Part shown: in pieces, positions 10,257 to 18,231 of the stretch
How the letters are laid out: every line of letters starts with the position of its first letter
How positions within the stretch are numbered: position 1 is the first letter of the stretch
Source: Tsukamurella asaccharolytica
Lineage (GTDB): Bacteria; Actinomycetota; Actinomycetes; Mycobacteriales; Mycobacteriaceae
Reading direction: 5' to 3'
DNA: 64,000 nucleotides
Assembly (NCBI RefSeq): GCF_007858435.1
Contig: NZ_VIGW01000004.1
Location: 349,708-413,707 of the forward strand
Position numbers and translations under genes: made by a program
The notes under the pieces: generated by a model
Told to the model about the DNA's origin: nothing
The model's database searches: none
What the model saw: the letters and a program-made list of their open reading frames with translations, nothing else

Positions 10257-11024
10257 TCAGGGCGCACGCCGGGTCAGCTTGAGCAGCCTGGCGAGGAGCT
10301 CGTCGCCGGCGAGCTCGGTCTCCACGGCGTCGCGGTCGCGGGCGGCCTCCGCGTCGTGCTCCCCGTGGACCTGGGTGTGCAGCTGCTCCATCCGCCGGTC
10401 CAACTGCTCGGCGACCGCTGCGGCCGCGGAGAGCTCGTCCCGTAGCTGAGCGGGGACGGCACCGTCGTACTTGTAGAAGATCTTGTGCTCCAGGCTGGCC
10501 CAGAAGTCCATGGCGATGGTCCGGATCTGCAGCTCCACCGGCACGTGCACGGGACCGGTGGAGAGGAAGACGGGGATCTCGACGATCGCGTGGAGGCTCT
10601 TGTAGCCGTTGGGCTTCGGCTCCGCGATGTAGTCCTTGACCACGACGACGCGCACGTCGTCCTGCGCCGTGATGGTCTCCAGTATCCGATAGGTGTCGGC
10701 GATGAAACTGCACGTGATCCGGATGCCCGCGATGTCGGTGATCGCCTCGCGGATCAGCGGCAGCTCCGGCGCGATGCCGCGGCGGGCGACCTTCCGGACG
10801 ATGCTTTCGGGCTTCTTGATCCGCGATGTCACGTGCTCGATCGGGTTGTACCGGTGCAGCTGCAGGAACTCCTCCCGCAGGATCGTCACCTTGGTGAGCA
10901 CTTCCTTGACGGCGAACTGGTACTCCATCAGGAAGCGGGTCAGTTCGTCGCGCGTGCGGCGCGCCTGCGCCAGCGTCGTGGGGTCGAGCACGAAGCCGGG
11001 TTCGAACGGCGCGGGGCTGCTCAT
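10257..11024 (-). CDS. RelA/SpoT-domain small alarmone synthetase
   Basis: A 255-residue protein containing only a RelA/SpoT synthetase domain, without HD hydrolase, TGS or ACT domains. It therefore fits the small alarmone synthetase class that makes (p)ppGpp from GTP/GDP and ATP. Motifs seen: RIKKPESIVRKVARRG (basic nucleotide-binding, about 75-90), ITDIAGIRIT with the metal-binding Asp (about 93-102), EPKPNGYKSLH (about 133) and ELQIRT with the catalytic Glu (about 164). The last ~60 residues are a charged helix. The ATG lies 17 bp after the pknL stop on the same strand, so it is likely co-transcribed with this kinase. I do not recall a synthetase at this place in M. tuberculosis. Confidence 0.85.
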   Translation of the reverse strand: MSSPAPFEPGFVLDPTTLAQARRTRDELTRFLMEYQFAVKEVLTKVTILREEFLQLHRYNPIEHVTSRIKKPESIVRKVARRGIAPELPLIREAITDIAGIRITCSFIADTYRILETITAQDDVRVVVVKDYIAEPKPNGYKSLHAIVEIPVFLSTGPVHVPVELQIRTIAMDFWASLEHKIFYKYDGAVPAQLRDELSAAAAVAEQLDRRMEQLHTQVHGEHDAEAARDRDAVETELAGDELLARLLKLTRRAP

Positions 11025-11041
11025 CGAGGGACCACCCGCCG

Positions 11042-13207
11042 TCACGGCAGGGCCGTGACGGTCACCGTCGAGCCGCCCTGCACGCGCGAGCCGCCGCCCG
11101 GGTCCTGCCAGAGGACCTGCGAATTGTCCGAGGCGAAGATGCCATTGACCTTGACCTGCAGGCCGGCGTCGCGCAGGACGGAGCGGGCCTGCGCGACGTT
11201 CATGCCGGTCACCGACGGGACCGTGACCCGCGCGGACATCGTGACGGTGACCCGCTTGTTCGCCGGGTCGACGCGGCCACCCGCGGACGGGCTCGTCGCG
11301 GTGACCACGGAGCCCGAGCCCGTCTCGCCCGTGAGCTCGGCGACCAGGCCCGCACGCTGCAGCAGCTGCTGGGCCTCGGCGGCGGTCTTCCCGGTCACGT
11401 CGGGCACCGTCAGGGCGTTCGAGACGAGCAGCGTGACGCTGCCACCCTTGTTCACCTGACCGGACGGGCTGGTGCCGAAGACCTTCCCGGCCTCGGTCCC
11501 GGCGTCGAACTGCTGCGTGGTCTCCTTCACCGTGAGGCCCGCGCTGCGCAGCAGCGCGGTGGCCTCCTCGGGGGTCCGGCCGCGCACATCGGGGATGCTG
11601 ACGGGCTCGTTGCCGGCGGAGGCGACCACGGTCACCGTCGCACCGACGGCGACGCGCGTCCCCGGCGTGGGCGACAGGCCGACGACGCCGCCCTGCGCGA
11701 TGTCGCGGCTGAACTGGGCGGGCCCGCGCTGGGGCACGAGGCCGCTGTCGCGCAACTGCTTCTCCACGTTCTCGGGGCTGTCGCCGGGCCGGAACTGGGG
11801 GACGGTGGGCCGGCCACGGGAGTACTCGAGGGTGACGGTGTCGAAGCGGCTGATCCGGCTGCCCGCGGACGGGTCGACGCGGGTGATCGTGTCCTCGGTG
11901 ATGTCGTTGCTGTAGGTGCCGGCCAGCTCGACGTCGAGACCGGCGTCCTTGATCCGCTGCTCCGCCGCGGCGCGGTTCAGCCCGGTGACGTTGGGCACGG
12001 TCGTGTACTGCCCGGACGCCAGCCACCAGCCGCCGAAGGCGAGCAGCAGCGAGACCACGGCGATGAGTGCCACGATGATCCACGTCTTCGCACGATTCTT
12101 CCGGGGCGGCGTCCACGGCTGCGCCGCGGTCTCTGGAGGCAGCGGCTCGTGCATGGTCTCGGCCCGGGTGTGCTGGACCGGGGTGGGCGGCCCGGCCGGC
12201 TGCGCGAGTGTGGGCGCCGGCGCCACCGGCGGGACCCCGGGCAGCAGTGCCCCCGTGGGCTCGGCCGCGGCGGGGATCAGCGGCTCGCCGCGCTGCGCGT
12301 ACATCGCTGCGGCGGCGCGCTGCTCGGCGCTGGACTGGGGCGCCGGCACCGTGAACGGCGGGAGGTCCAGCTCGTCGGTGATCGCGGAGAGCGCCTCGGC
12401 CATCGCGAAGCCGTCGGTGTAGCGGCGCGACGGATCGCGGTCGGTCGCGCGGGCGACGAACTCGTCGAACTCCGGCGGCACCCCGGCGATGGCCGCGCCG
12501 GGCCGCGGGACGTCGTTGTGCAGGCGCTGGTAGGCCAGCGAGATCGCGGTGTCGCCGGTGAAGGGCACCTGGCCGGTGAGCAGCTCGTAGACGAGGATGC
12601 CGCTGGAGTAGACGTCGGAACGGGCGTCGGCATTGCCGGACTCGACCTGCTCGGGGGAGAGGTAGGCGGCGGTGCCGAGGATCACCGACGAACTGGTCAC
12701 GGACGCGGCCGCGATGGCGCGCACGAGCCCGAAATCAGCGACCTTGACCTCGCCACCGTCGGAGATGAGGACGTTCTCCGGCTTCACGTCGCGGTGCACC
12801 AGGCCGGCGCGGTGCGCGGTGCCCAGCGCGGTGAGCACGGGGCCCATGACGGCGGCCACCGCGTGCGGCGGCATCGGCCCGCGCTCGCCGAGGAGTTCGC
12901 GCAGCGTGCCGCCCGTGACCAGCTCCATCACGAGGAAGGCCAGGTCGCCGTCGACGCCCTGGTCGTACACGGCGACGAGGCCGGGGTCCTTGAGCTTGGC
13001 GACAGCACGCGCCTCGAACTCGAAGCGGGCGACGAACTGGGCGTCGGCCGCGTACTTGGGATCCATCACCTTGATCGCGATGGGACGGTCGAGTCGCAGG
13101 TCGAGGCCCATGTACACGGTGGACATGCCGCCGCGCGCGATCACCGCATCGATGCGGTAGCGGCCCTCGATGCGGGCGCCGATCAGCCGGTCGCGCGGGA
13201 TGTTCAC
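11042..13207 (-). CDS. pknL: Transmembrane Ser/Thr protein kinase PknL with five PASTA domains
   Basis: A 721-residue receptor-like kinase. The cytosolic N-terminal domain (about 1-285) has the Gly-rich loop ARGGMSTVY, catalytic Lys in AIKVM (about 46), HRDVKPEN (about 137-144), DFG (about 157) and a Ser/Thr-rich activation loop before SPEQ. A Pro-rich linker leads to one membrane helix (about 374-397), then five extracellular PASTA repeats run to the C-terminus, each beginning VPxVxG or similar; these bind muropeptides or lipid II. M. tuberculosis PknL, as I recall, lacks PASTA repeats, while corynebacterial PknL has them. GTG 13207 has a GGAGAAGG upstream, and TAGGCT (13254-13249) is a plausible -10. 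The Rv2175c-like gene is divergent. Confidence 0.93.
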   Translation of the reverse strand: MNIPRDRLIGARIEGRYRIDAVIARGGMSTVYMGLDLRLDRPIAIKVMDPKYAADAQFVARFEFEARAVAKLKDPGLVAVYDQGVDGDLAFLVMELVTGGTLRELLGERGPMPPHAVAAVMGPVLTALGTAHRAGLVHRDVKPENVLISDGGEVKVADFGLVRAIAAASVTSSSVILGTAAYLSPEQVESGNADARSDVYSSGILVYELLTGQVPFTGDTAISLAYQRLHNDVPRPGAAIAGVPPEFDEFVARATDRDPSRRYTDGFAMAEALSAITDELDLPPFTVPAPQSSAEQRAAAAMYAQRGEPLIPAAAEPTGALLPGVPPVAPAPTLAQPAGPPTPVQHTRAETMHEPLPPETAAQPWTPPRKNRAKTWIIVALIAVVSLLLAFGGWWLASGQYTTVPNVTGLNRAAAEQRIKDAGLDVELAGTYSNDITEDTITRVDPSAGSRISRFDTVTLEYSRGRPTVPQFRPGDSPENVEKQLRDSGLVPQRGPAQFSRDIAQGGVVGLSPTPGTRVAVGATVTVVASAGNEPVSIPDVRGRTPEEATALLRSAGLTVKETTQQFDAGTEAGKVFGTSPSGQVNKGGSVTLLVSNALTVPDVTGKTAAEAQQLLQRAGLVAELTGETGSGSVVTATSPSAGGRVDPANKRVTVTMSARVTVPSVTGMNVAQARSVLRDAGLQVKVNGIFASDNSQVLWQDPGGGSRVQGGSTVTVTALP

Positions 13208-13293
13208 CTTCTCCGGGTCCTCTCGATGTCTGCGGGTGTCGACAGTTCAGCCTAGCGACCCCGGGGGCGGAAGGGCCGAATCCGCGTGCTGGG

Positions 13294-13299
13294 TACAGT
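13294..13299 (+). promoter_or_regulatory. -10 hexamer of leaderless Rv2175c-like gene promoter
   Basis: TACAGT ends 6 nt before GTG 13306 and excludes the in-frame GTG at 13300 as the start. Confidence 0.55.
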
Positions 13300-13305
13300 G
13301 TGATG

Positions 13306-13686
13306 GTGAGCTCCATCCCGTATCTCAGCGACGACCTGCTGCCCGAGGGCACCGCCACCTACAGCGTCTCCACGGTGGCGAAGGGGCTCGGGGTGTCGCA
13401 GTCGAAGGTGTTGCAGATGCTGCGCGACGGCCAGCTGATCGCCGTCCGCCGCGGCGGCGAGTTCCACGTCCCGCGGCTGTTCTTCGGCGAGGTGGACGGA
13501 CGCTTCTCCATCGCGAAACACTTCACCGGCCTGCTCAGCGTGCTCCGCGACGGCGGCTTCGGCGAGGGCGAGATCCTGCGCTGGCTGTTCGAGCAGCAGG
13601 AGGACCTGGGGGAGTGCCCCGCAGAGCTGCTGCACACCGACTCCGCGCGCGAGATGATCCGTCGCGCGCAGTCGATGGCGTTCTAA
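13306..13686 (+). CDS. Rv2175c-like winged-helix DNA-binding protein
   Basis: A 126-residue homologue of Rv2175c. The N-terminal part is a MerR/excisionase-like winged helix (YSVSTVAKGLGVSQSKVLQMLRDGQLIAVRRGG), followed by a C-terminal helical domain ending in AREMIRRAQSMAF. In M. tuberculosis Rv2175c is a DNA-binding protein phosphorylated by PknL, encoded next door, which loses DNA binding when phosphorylated. Here too it is divergent from pknL with under 100 bp between starts. TACAGT (13294-13299) ends 6 nt before GTG 13306, so I chose this over the GTG at 13300, which would lie at the -10 itself. Target genes are unknown. Confidence 0.85.
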   Translation: MSSIPYLSDDLLPEGTATYSVSTVAKGLGVSQSKVLQMLRDGQLIAVRRGGEFHVPRLFFGEVDGRFSIAKHFTGLLSVLRDGGFGEGEILRWLFEQQEDLGECPAELLHTDSAREMIRRAQSMAF

Positions 13687-13806
13687 CGCGCGGCACCGGC
13701 ACGCGCGGCGCCGGGGCGAGAGGCGCTCGCTCCGGGGAGCGGAGATCGAAGTGTCTCTCCTCGCAGGGTATGCGGATCTCGCATGGCTCCGGGGTCATGA
13801 CAGGTG

Positions 13807-13822
13807 GTCGACGATCGTCGAC
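13807..13822. repeat. 16-bp perfect palindrome in the convergent gap before mptA
   Basis: The sequence GTCGACGATCGTCGAC is a perfect palindrome, and its 10-nt half-unit GTCGACGATC is directly repeated once more. It lies in the 162-bp gap between the converging Rv2175c-like gene and mptA. That gap also holds a 5-bp stem with a 4-nt loop (CGCTC/GAGCG, near 13726-13741) but no T-tract. Function unknown; it may be a protein site or chance in GC-rich DNA. Confidence 0.4.
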
Positions 13823-13848
13823 GATCCCGCGGGACCTCGAGCGCTGGC

Positions 13849-15369
13849 CTACACCGCGGGTGCCAGGCCGAGCCTCGGCCGCACCTTCAGCGGGTCCGGG
13901 CGCAGCAGCGACCAGCCGGCCAGCGCGCCGAGCGCGACGGCGAGGGCGACGTTCCACAGCGAGTACAGGCCGATCGAGCCGGTCGGCATGAAGACCACCA
14001 TGAGCCATACGGACAGCGCCGCGATGATCGCCAGCGTGCGTCGCGACCATGTGAACGCGCCCGCGACCGCGAGCGGCCAGGTGTAGTACCAGGGCAGTGA
14101 AGCGGGGGAGAGCACGCACACCGCCAGCAGGCCCAGCAGGATGCCCATGACGTTGCGCCGCTCGTTCTGCCGGAATCGCCACCACAGGACCACCAGGGTG
14201 ACGGCGAGCGCGACGATGCCCACCGCTCGGGTCACCTCCAGGATCGGCGCCAGGTGCAGGTCCGTGAACGGGGCGGCTACGAAGGCCGTGATCTGCGCGA
14301 TCGCGGTGGGCAGGGTGATGTAGTTGATGATCTTGATCGAGCCGGCGAGCGCCGTCATCCAGCCGAGTCCGACGCCCGCGACGACGGTGAACGTCGCGAA
14401 CAGCGCGACGAAGACGCCGACGGACGCCGCCAGCACGGTGCCGAAGGCCTTCGCCGCCGACTCCTGCGGGTCCGCCTCGCGCCGGTGATGGAACCAGATC
14501 CACACCACGAAGGGCAGTGCGATCGCGGCCGTGCCCTTGATGGCGACCGCGGTCACGATCACCGCCACCCCGAACAGGTGCCGCCGGTCGAGCACCAGCG
14601 CGATGCCCGCCACCATGAGCCCCACCATGAGCGCCTCGTTGTGCACGCCGCCCACGAGGTGCACGATCACCAGCGGGTTCAGCACGGCGAACCAGAGCGA
14701 GACCGCCGGCTTCGCGCCGAAGTGCCGGGCCAGCTTCGTCACGCCCCACACCGACAGTGCGATGCCCGGAAGCATGACCAGGCGCAACGCGATGACGCCG
14801 GCGACGACGTTGTCCCCGCACAGTTGGGTGATCCACTTCGCGATGAGGATGAACAGGGGACCGTAGGGTGCGGTCGTCGTGGTCCAGATGCCGCTCACGT
14901 TGTCGAGTAGGCCGTTGGGGTTCACGACGGGGCCGTCGACGTACGGGTCGAAGCCGTCGCGCAGCAGCGCGCCCTGCGCGAGGTAGGAGTAGGCGTCGCG
15001 CGAGTACAGGGGCGCGGCCACCAGCAGCGGCGCGATCCACAGGGCGACGGTGCCGGCGACCTGCGAGACCTCCAGCCGGCCGGCGAGCGCGGCGCGGCCC
15101 AGCCGGATCCAGGCGATCACGAGCAGCGCGATGCCCGTCCAGAACAGGATCGAACTGAGCACCAGTCCGTGACCGAAACGCAGCCACGATAGGTGCGCCG
15201 CCTGCAAGGTGGTGTCGTGCACGCGGATCGCGCCCGCGCCGAAGCTGCCCAGGGTCGTCAGGACGGCGCCGAGAAGTCCCAGAAGTGCCGCGCGGCCCTC
15301 TGTGGCCTGCGGTGCGGACCGCAGGAACGTGCTGTAGCCGCGCAGCGCGGACTGAACTGATCCGGACAT
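13849..15369 (-). CDS. mptA: Polyprenyl-phosphate-mannose-dependent alpha-(1->6)-mannosyltransferase MptA
   Basis: A 506-residue polytopic membrane protein of the GT-C (GT87-type) class, with about 12-13 hydrophobic segments spread over its whole length. It uses polyprenyl-phosphate mannose on the outer face of the membrane to extend the mannan backbone of lipomannan; the M. tuberculosis orthologue is Rv2174, next to Rv2175c as here. The first periplasmic loop and the long hydrophilic segment containing the HDTT and NLNGLL-like stretches carry the expected acidic residues, though I cannot pin the catalytic Asp. A TAGACT -10 (15382-15377) ends 7 nt before the ATG with no ribosome binding site, so the mRNA is probably leaderless. 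Works downstream of pimB in the same pathway. Confidence 0.88.
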   Translation of the reverse strand: MSGSVQSALRGYSTFLRSAPQATEGRAALLGLLGAVLTTLGSFGAGAIRVHDTTLQAAHLSWLRFGHGLVLSSILFWTGIALLVIAWIRLGRAALAGRLEVSQVAGTVALWIAPLLVAAPLYSRDAYSYLAQGALLRDGFDPYVDGPVVNPNGLLDNVSGIWTTTTAPYGPLFILIAKWITQLCGDNVVAGVIALRLVMLPGIALSVWGVTKLARHFGAKPAVSLWFAVLNPLVIVHLVGGVHNEALMVGLMVAGIALVLDRRHLFGVAVIVTAVAIKGTAAIALPFVVWIWFHHRREADPQESAAKAFGTVLAASVGVFVALFATFTVVAGVGLGWMTALAGSIKIINYITLPTAIAQITAFVAAPFTDLHLAPILEVTRAVGIVALAVTLVVLWWRFRQNERRNVMGILLGLLAVCVLSPASLPWYYTWPLAVAGAFTWSRRTLAIIAALSVWLMVVFMPTGSIGLYSLWNVALAVALGALAGWSLLRPDPLKVRPRLGLAPAV

Positions 15370-15376
15370 CCCCGCC

Positions 15377-15382
15377 AGTCTA
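15377..15382 (-). promoter_or_regulatory. -10 hexamer of leaderless mptA promoter
   Basis: On the minus strand TAGACT ends 7 nt before the mptA ATG. Confidence 0.55.
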
Positions 15383-15396
15383 GGCGTCGGGCACCG

Positions 15397-16197
15397 TCAG
15401 GCCAGCCCCGCGTACACGGCCACCGGGCCGCCCTCGAGGACGTGCACGGCGACGGGGGTCTCGAAGATCTCGGTGAGCCGCGCGGCGGTCATGATCTCCG
15501 ACGGTGCGCCCGACGCCGCGATCGTGCCGTTCTTCAGCGCGACGATGCGGTCCGAGTAGGCGGCAGCGAAGTTGAGGTCGTGGACCACCAGGATGATGGT
15601 CTTGCCCAGCTCGTCCGCCGCACGGCGCAGCCGCCGCATCATGCCCACCTGGTGTCGCATGTCGAGATTGTTGAGCGGCTCGTCCAGCAGGATCACGTCG
15701 GTGTCCTGGGCCAGCGTCATCGCCACGTAGGCGCGCTGGCGCTGCCCGCCGGAGAGCTCGTCGAGGAATCGGTCGGCGAGCTCCGTCAGGCCCAGAAAGC
15801 CCAGGGCCTCGTCCACGTGCCGGACGTCGTCGGCCGTCATCCTGCCCTTGGTGTGCGGGAACCGGCCGAAGGCGACGAGGTCGCGCACCGTCAGGCGGGC
15901 GTTGACGCCGTTCTCCTGCCGGAGGATGGCGAGCTTGCGCGCCACCTCCGTCGGCTTCATGGAGCGGATCTCCACGCCCTCGAGCAGCGCGGTGCCGGAG
16001 TCCGGGGTCAGCAGCCGGCCGAGGATGGTGAGCAGGGTCGACTTGCCGGCGCCGTTCGGCCCGACGAGCGCCGTGACGCCACCGCGGGTGAACTGCCCGG
16101 AGACCGGGCCCAGCACGACGGTCTCGGCGTATTTCTTGGTGAGGTCCGTGAACGCGATCGCGGGGATCGCCGCGGTCCGGGTCGCGGTGTCTTTCAC
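15397..16197 (-). CDS. Iron-siderophore ABC transporter, ATP-binding protein
   Basis: A 266-residue FecE/FepC-type ATPase with Walker A GPNGAGKST (about 43-51), a Q-loop, signature LSGGQRQR (about 144), Walker B VILLDEP (about 168) and the switch His in VVHDLNFA. It energises import of a ferric siderophore through the two membrane proteins encoded upstream. The GTG start overlaps the stop of the preceding permease by 4 nt (GTGA), showing translational coupling. It closes the four-gene importer operon, and its stop lies 27 bp from the mptA ATG. Best resemblance is to the Fat/Ycl (petrobactin or catecholate) class, judged from the operon as a whole. Confidence 0.9.
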   Translation of the reverse strand: MKDTATRTAAIPAIAFTDLTKKYAETVVLGPVSGQFTRGGVTALVGPNGAGKSTLLTILGRLLTPDSGTALLEGVEIRSMKPTEVARKLAILRQENGVNARLTVRDLVAFGRFPHTKGRMTADDVRHVDEALGFLGLTELADRFLDELSGGQRQRAYVAMTLAQDTDVILLDEPLNNLDMRHQVGMMRRLRRAADELGKTIILVVHDLNFAAAYSDRIVALKNGTIAASGAPSEIMTAARLTEIFETPVAVHVLEGGPVAVYAGLA

Positions 16198-17222
16198 ATG
16201 GTCCCCCTTCGGCGGAACAGCATGGCGAGGAACAGGATTCCGCCGACGAACTCGATGATCACGGTGAGCATCCCGTTGGCGTAGAAGAGGTTGTGCAGGA
16301 TGAACTGCCCGGCGGCGAGCATGATGACGCCGATCAGGAAGGCCATCGGGATCGTCGCGCGGTGCCGCCAGTCGCCCGCCAGCTGGTAGGCGAGCGTGGC
16401 GATGATGAAGCCGAAGAACATCATCGGTCCCACGAGCGCCGTGCTGATCGAGACGAGGACGGCGATGAGGACCAGCGCCAGCGTGAGCTCGCGCTGGTGG
16501 TTCACGCCGAGGCCCATCGCGGGATCGCGGCCCAGGAGCAGCACGTCGAGCACGCGGCGCCGCCGCCACACGATGACGCCCACCACGATGCAGGTGACCG
16601 CGGCGATCGGCAGCAGGTCGGCGTTCACCGCGGTGAGTCGGCCGTACAGCTTGATCGATAGCGCGTCGAACTCGGTGGGGGAGAGCAGGCGCTGGAGGAA
16701 CTCGGCGAGTGCGCGGAAGGCCAGCCCCAGGACGACGCCGGCGAGCAGCAGCAGGAACAGGCTCGCGAAGCGGCCCGAGAACAGCCAGCCGTAGAGCACC
16801 GCGGCGAACAGCACCATGGCCGCGGTCTGGGCGACGAACTGCGGCACCGAGTCCCCGTTGTCGACGAACCGGCCGCCCACGAGGTACACGCCCACCGTCT
16901 GGATCAGCACGTACAGCGAGTCCAGGCCGATGATCTGCGGCGTCAGGATCCGGTTGTGCGTCACCGTGTGGAAGAGCACCGTCGCCACGGCCCCGCAGAA
17001 GGCGGCGATGAGGATCGCGGTGGCGGTGCGCAGTCGCCGCTCGAACGACGGGCCGAACTGGAAGTCCCAGCGCAGCACGTCGTCCGCGCCGGTGCGCATC
17101 AGCAGGTACACGGCGAGGCATCCCACGGCCAGGGTTGCGGCGATGGCCATGCGGGCCCGCCAGCCCACGCGGCTCGTCCCGCCCGCCATGGCCGGCGCCG
17201 AGGTGGCGTCAGAGAGCGACAC
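16194..17222 (-). CDS. Iron-siderophore ABC transporter permease (FecCD family), second subunit
   Basis: A 342-residue integral membrane protein with about nine to ten hydrophobic helices and FecCD-family features: LTPQIIGLDSLYVLIQT near residue 90, a DVLLLGRDPAMGLGV cytoplasmic helix that contacts the ATPase, and GPMMFFGFI near the C-terminus. GTG 17222 follows GAGGAGG at 4 nt spacing; this start overlaps the upstream permease gene by 14 nt. With the first permease it would form the heterodimeric channel. C-terminal RRRGTM is typical of a cytoplasmic tail. Confidence 0.9.
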   Translation of the reverse strand: MSLSDATSAPAMAGGTSRVGWRARMAIAATLAVGCLAVYLLMRTGADDVLRWDFQFGPSFERRLRTATAILIAAFCGAVATVLFHTVTHNRILTPQIIGLDSLYVLIQTVGVYLVGGRFVDNGDSVPQFVAQTAAMVLFAAVLYGWLFSGRFASLFLLLLAGVVLGLAFRALAEFLQRLLSPTEFDALSIKLYGRLTAVNADLLPIAAVTCIVVGVIVWRRRRVLDVLLLGRDPAMGLGVNHQRELTLALVLIAVLVSISTALVGPMMFFGFIIATLAYQLAGDWRHRATIPMAFLIGVIMLAAGQFILHNLFYANGMLTVIIEFVGGILFLAMLFRRRGTM

Positions 17223-18231
17223 GGTTCCTCCTCGACAGCACGATCGCCAGGAAGGTCGCGGCGCCGATCACGCCCATGATCACGGATACGGGGATCTCCA
17301 TGGGCCGCACCACGACCCGCCCGATGAGGTCGCAGCCCACGATGAGGACCGTCGCGAGCACGGCCACCCACGGCAGCCCGCTGCGCACGTCGTCGCCGCG
17401 CAGCGCGCTGATGATGTTCGGCACCACGAGGCCGAGGAACGGGATGAACCCGACGACCACGCTGGTGACGCCGGAGGCCAGCGCGACCAGGGTGACGCCG
17501 ATCCCCATCGTGAGGCCGTAGCGCAGGCCGAGGGAGGTGGCGACGTCCTTGCCCAGCCCGGCGATGGTGAAGTAGTTCGCCAGCAGGAAGGTCGCCACCG
17601 CGATGATCGCGACCGCCCACAGCGGCTCGTAGAAGCCGCGGACGATGTGCGCGAAACCACCGGAACGCCAGCTCACCACGGCCTGCAGCAGGTTGGCGCC
17701 GATCGCCAGATAGGTGGTGACGGCGCTGACGACGGCGCCGAGCATGAGGCCGACGAGCGGCACGATCGCGGAGCGGCGGGCGCGGATCCGGGAGAGGAAG
17801 CCCAGGAAGATCAGGGTGCCCAGGAAGGCCGTCGCGGTCGCGGCGGCCATGCGCACCATCGGCGAGGCGCCGGGGAGGTAGAGCATGCACAGCAGCACGC
17901 CCAGGCCCGCCCACTCGGCCGTGCCGGCGGTGGTCGGCTCGACGAATCGGTTCTGGGTGAGCCGCTGCATGATGACGCCGGAGAAGCTCATCGCGAGGCC
18001 TGCGAAGACCAGCGCTGCGGTGCGGGGAACGCGGGAGACCAGGAACATCCGCCACATCTCCTCGTCGCCGGCCAGGAGTCCGGCGAGGGTGATGTGATAC
18101 TCGCCGGTCATCAGCGAGGCGAGCAACAGCGCCACGCACGCGAGCGCGAGCAGCGGGAGCGCGACGCGCCCCAGGCGGGCCCCCGCCCGGGGACCCGCCT
18201 GGGGTGGTGCGACGGTGTCGGTCGTCGTCAC
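17209..18231 (-). CDS. Iron-siderophore ABC transporter permease (FecCD family), first subunit
   Basis: A 340-residue FecCD permease. It carries the family's RVPRTAALVFAGLAMSFSGVIMQRLTQN block (about 50-77), a WRSGGFAHIVRGFYEP periplasmic segment, GLGKDVATSLGLRYG coupling helix, GFIPFLGLVVPNI and RPMEIPVSVIMGVIGA near the end. The open frame runs far upstream over the binding-protein gene, but GTG 18231 overlaps that gene's stop by 4 nt (GTGA) and gives a normal N-terminus. It forms the channel with the second permease. Confidence 0.9.
   Translation of the reverse strand: MTTTDTVAPPQAGPRAGARLGRVALPLLALACVALLLASLMTGEYHITLAGLLAGDEEMWRMFLVSRVPRTAALVFAGLAMSFSGVIMQRLTQNRFVEPTTAGTAEWAGLGVLLCMLYLPGASPMVRMAAATATAFLGTLIFLGFLSRIRARRSAIVPLVGLMLGAVVSAVTTYLAIGANLLQAVVSWRSGGFAHIVRGFYEPLWAVAIIAVATFLLANYFTIAGLGKDVATSLGLRYGLTMGIGVTLVALASGVTSVVVGFIPFLGLVVPNIISALRGDDVRSGLPWVAVLATVLIVGCDLIGRVVVRPMEIPVSVIMGVIGAATFLAIVLSRRNRVAL

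Noticed and set aside
11050-11980. Repeated coding pattern that might be read as a repeat array
   Set aside because: It is the five PASTA domains of PknL; DNA identity between copies is low.
13690-13848. Possible terminator or small RNA between the Rv2175c-like gene and mptA
   Set aside because: Only short stems without a T-tract; kept just the palindrome as a low-confidence feature.
15397-17121. A long single frame that would fuse a permease shadow to the siderophore ATPase
   Set aside because: The real ATPase begins at GTG 16197 with a 4-nt overlap; the upstream portion is the wrong frame of the permease gene.
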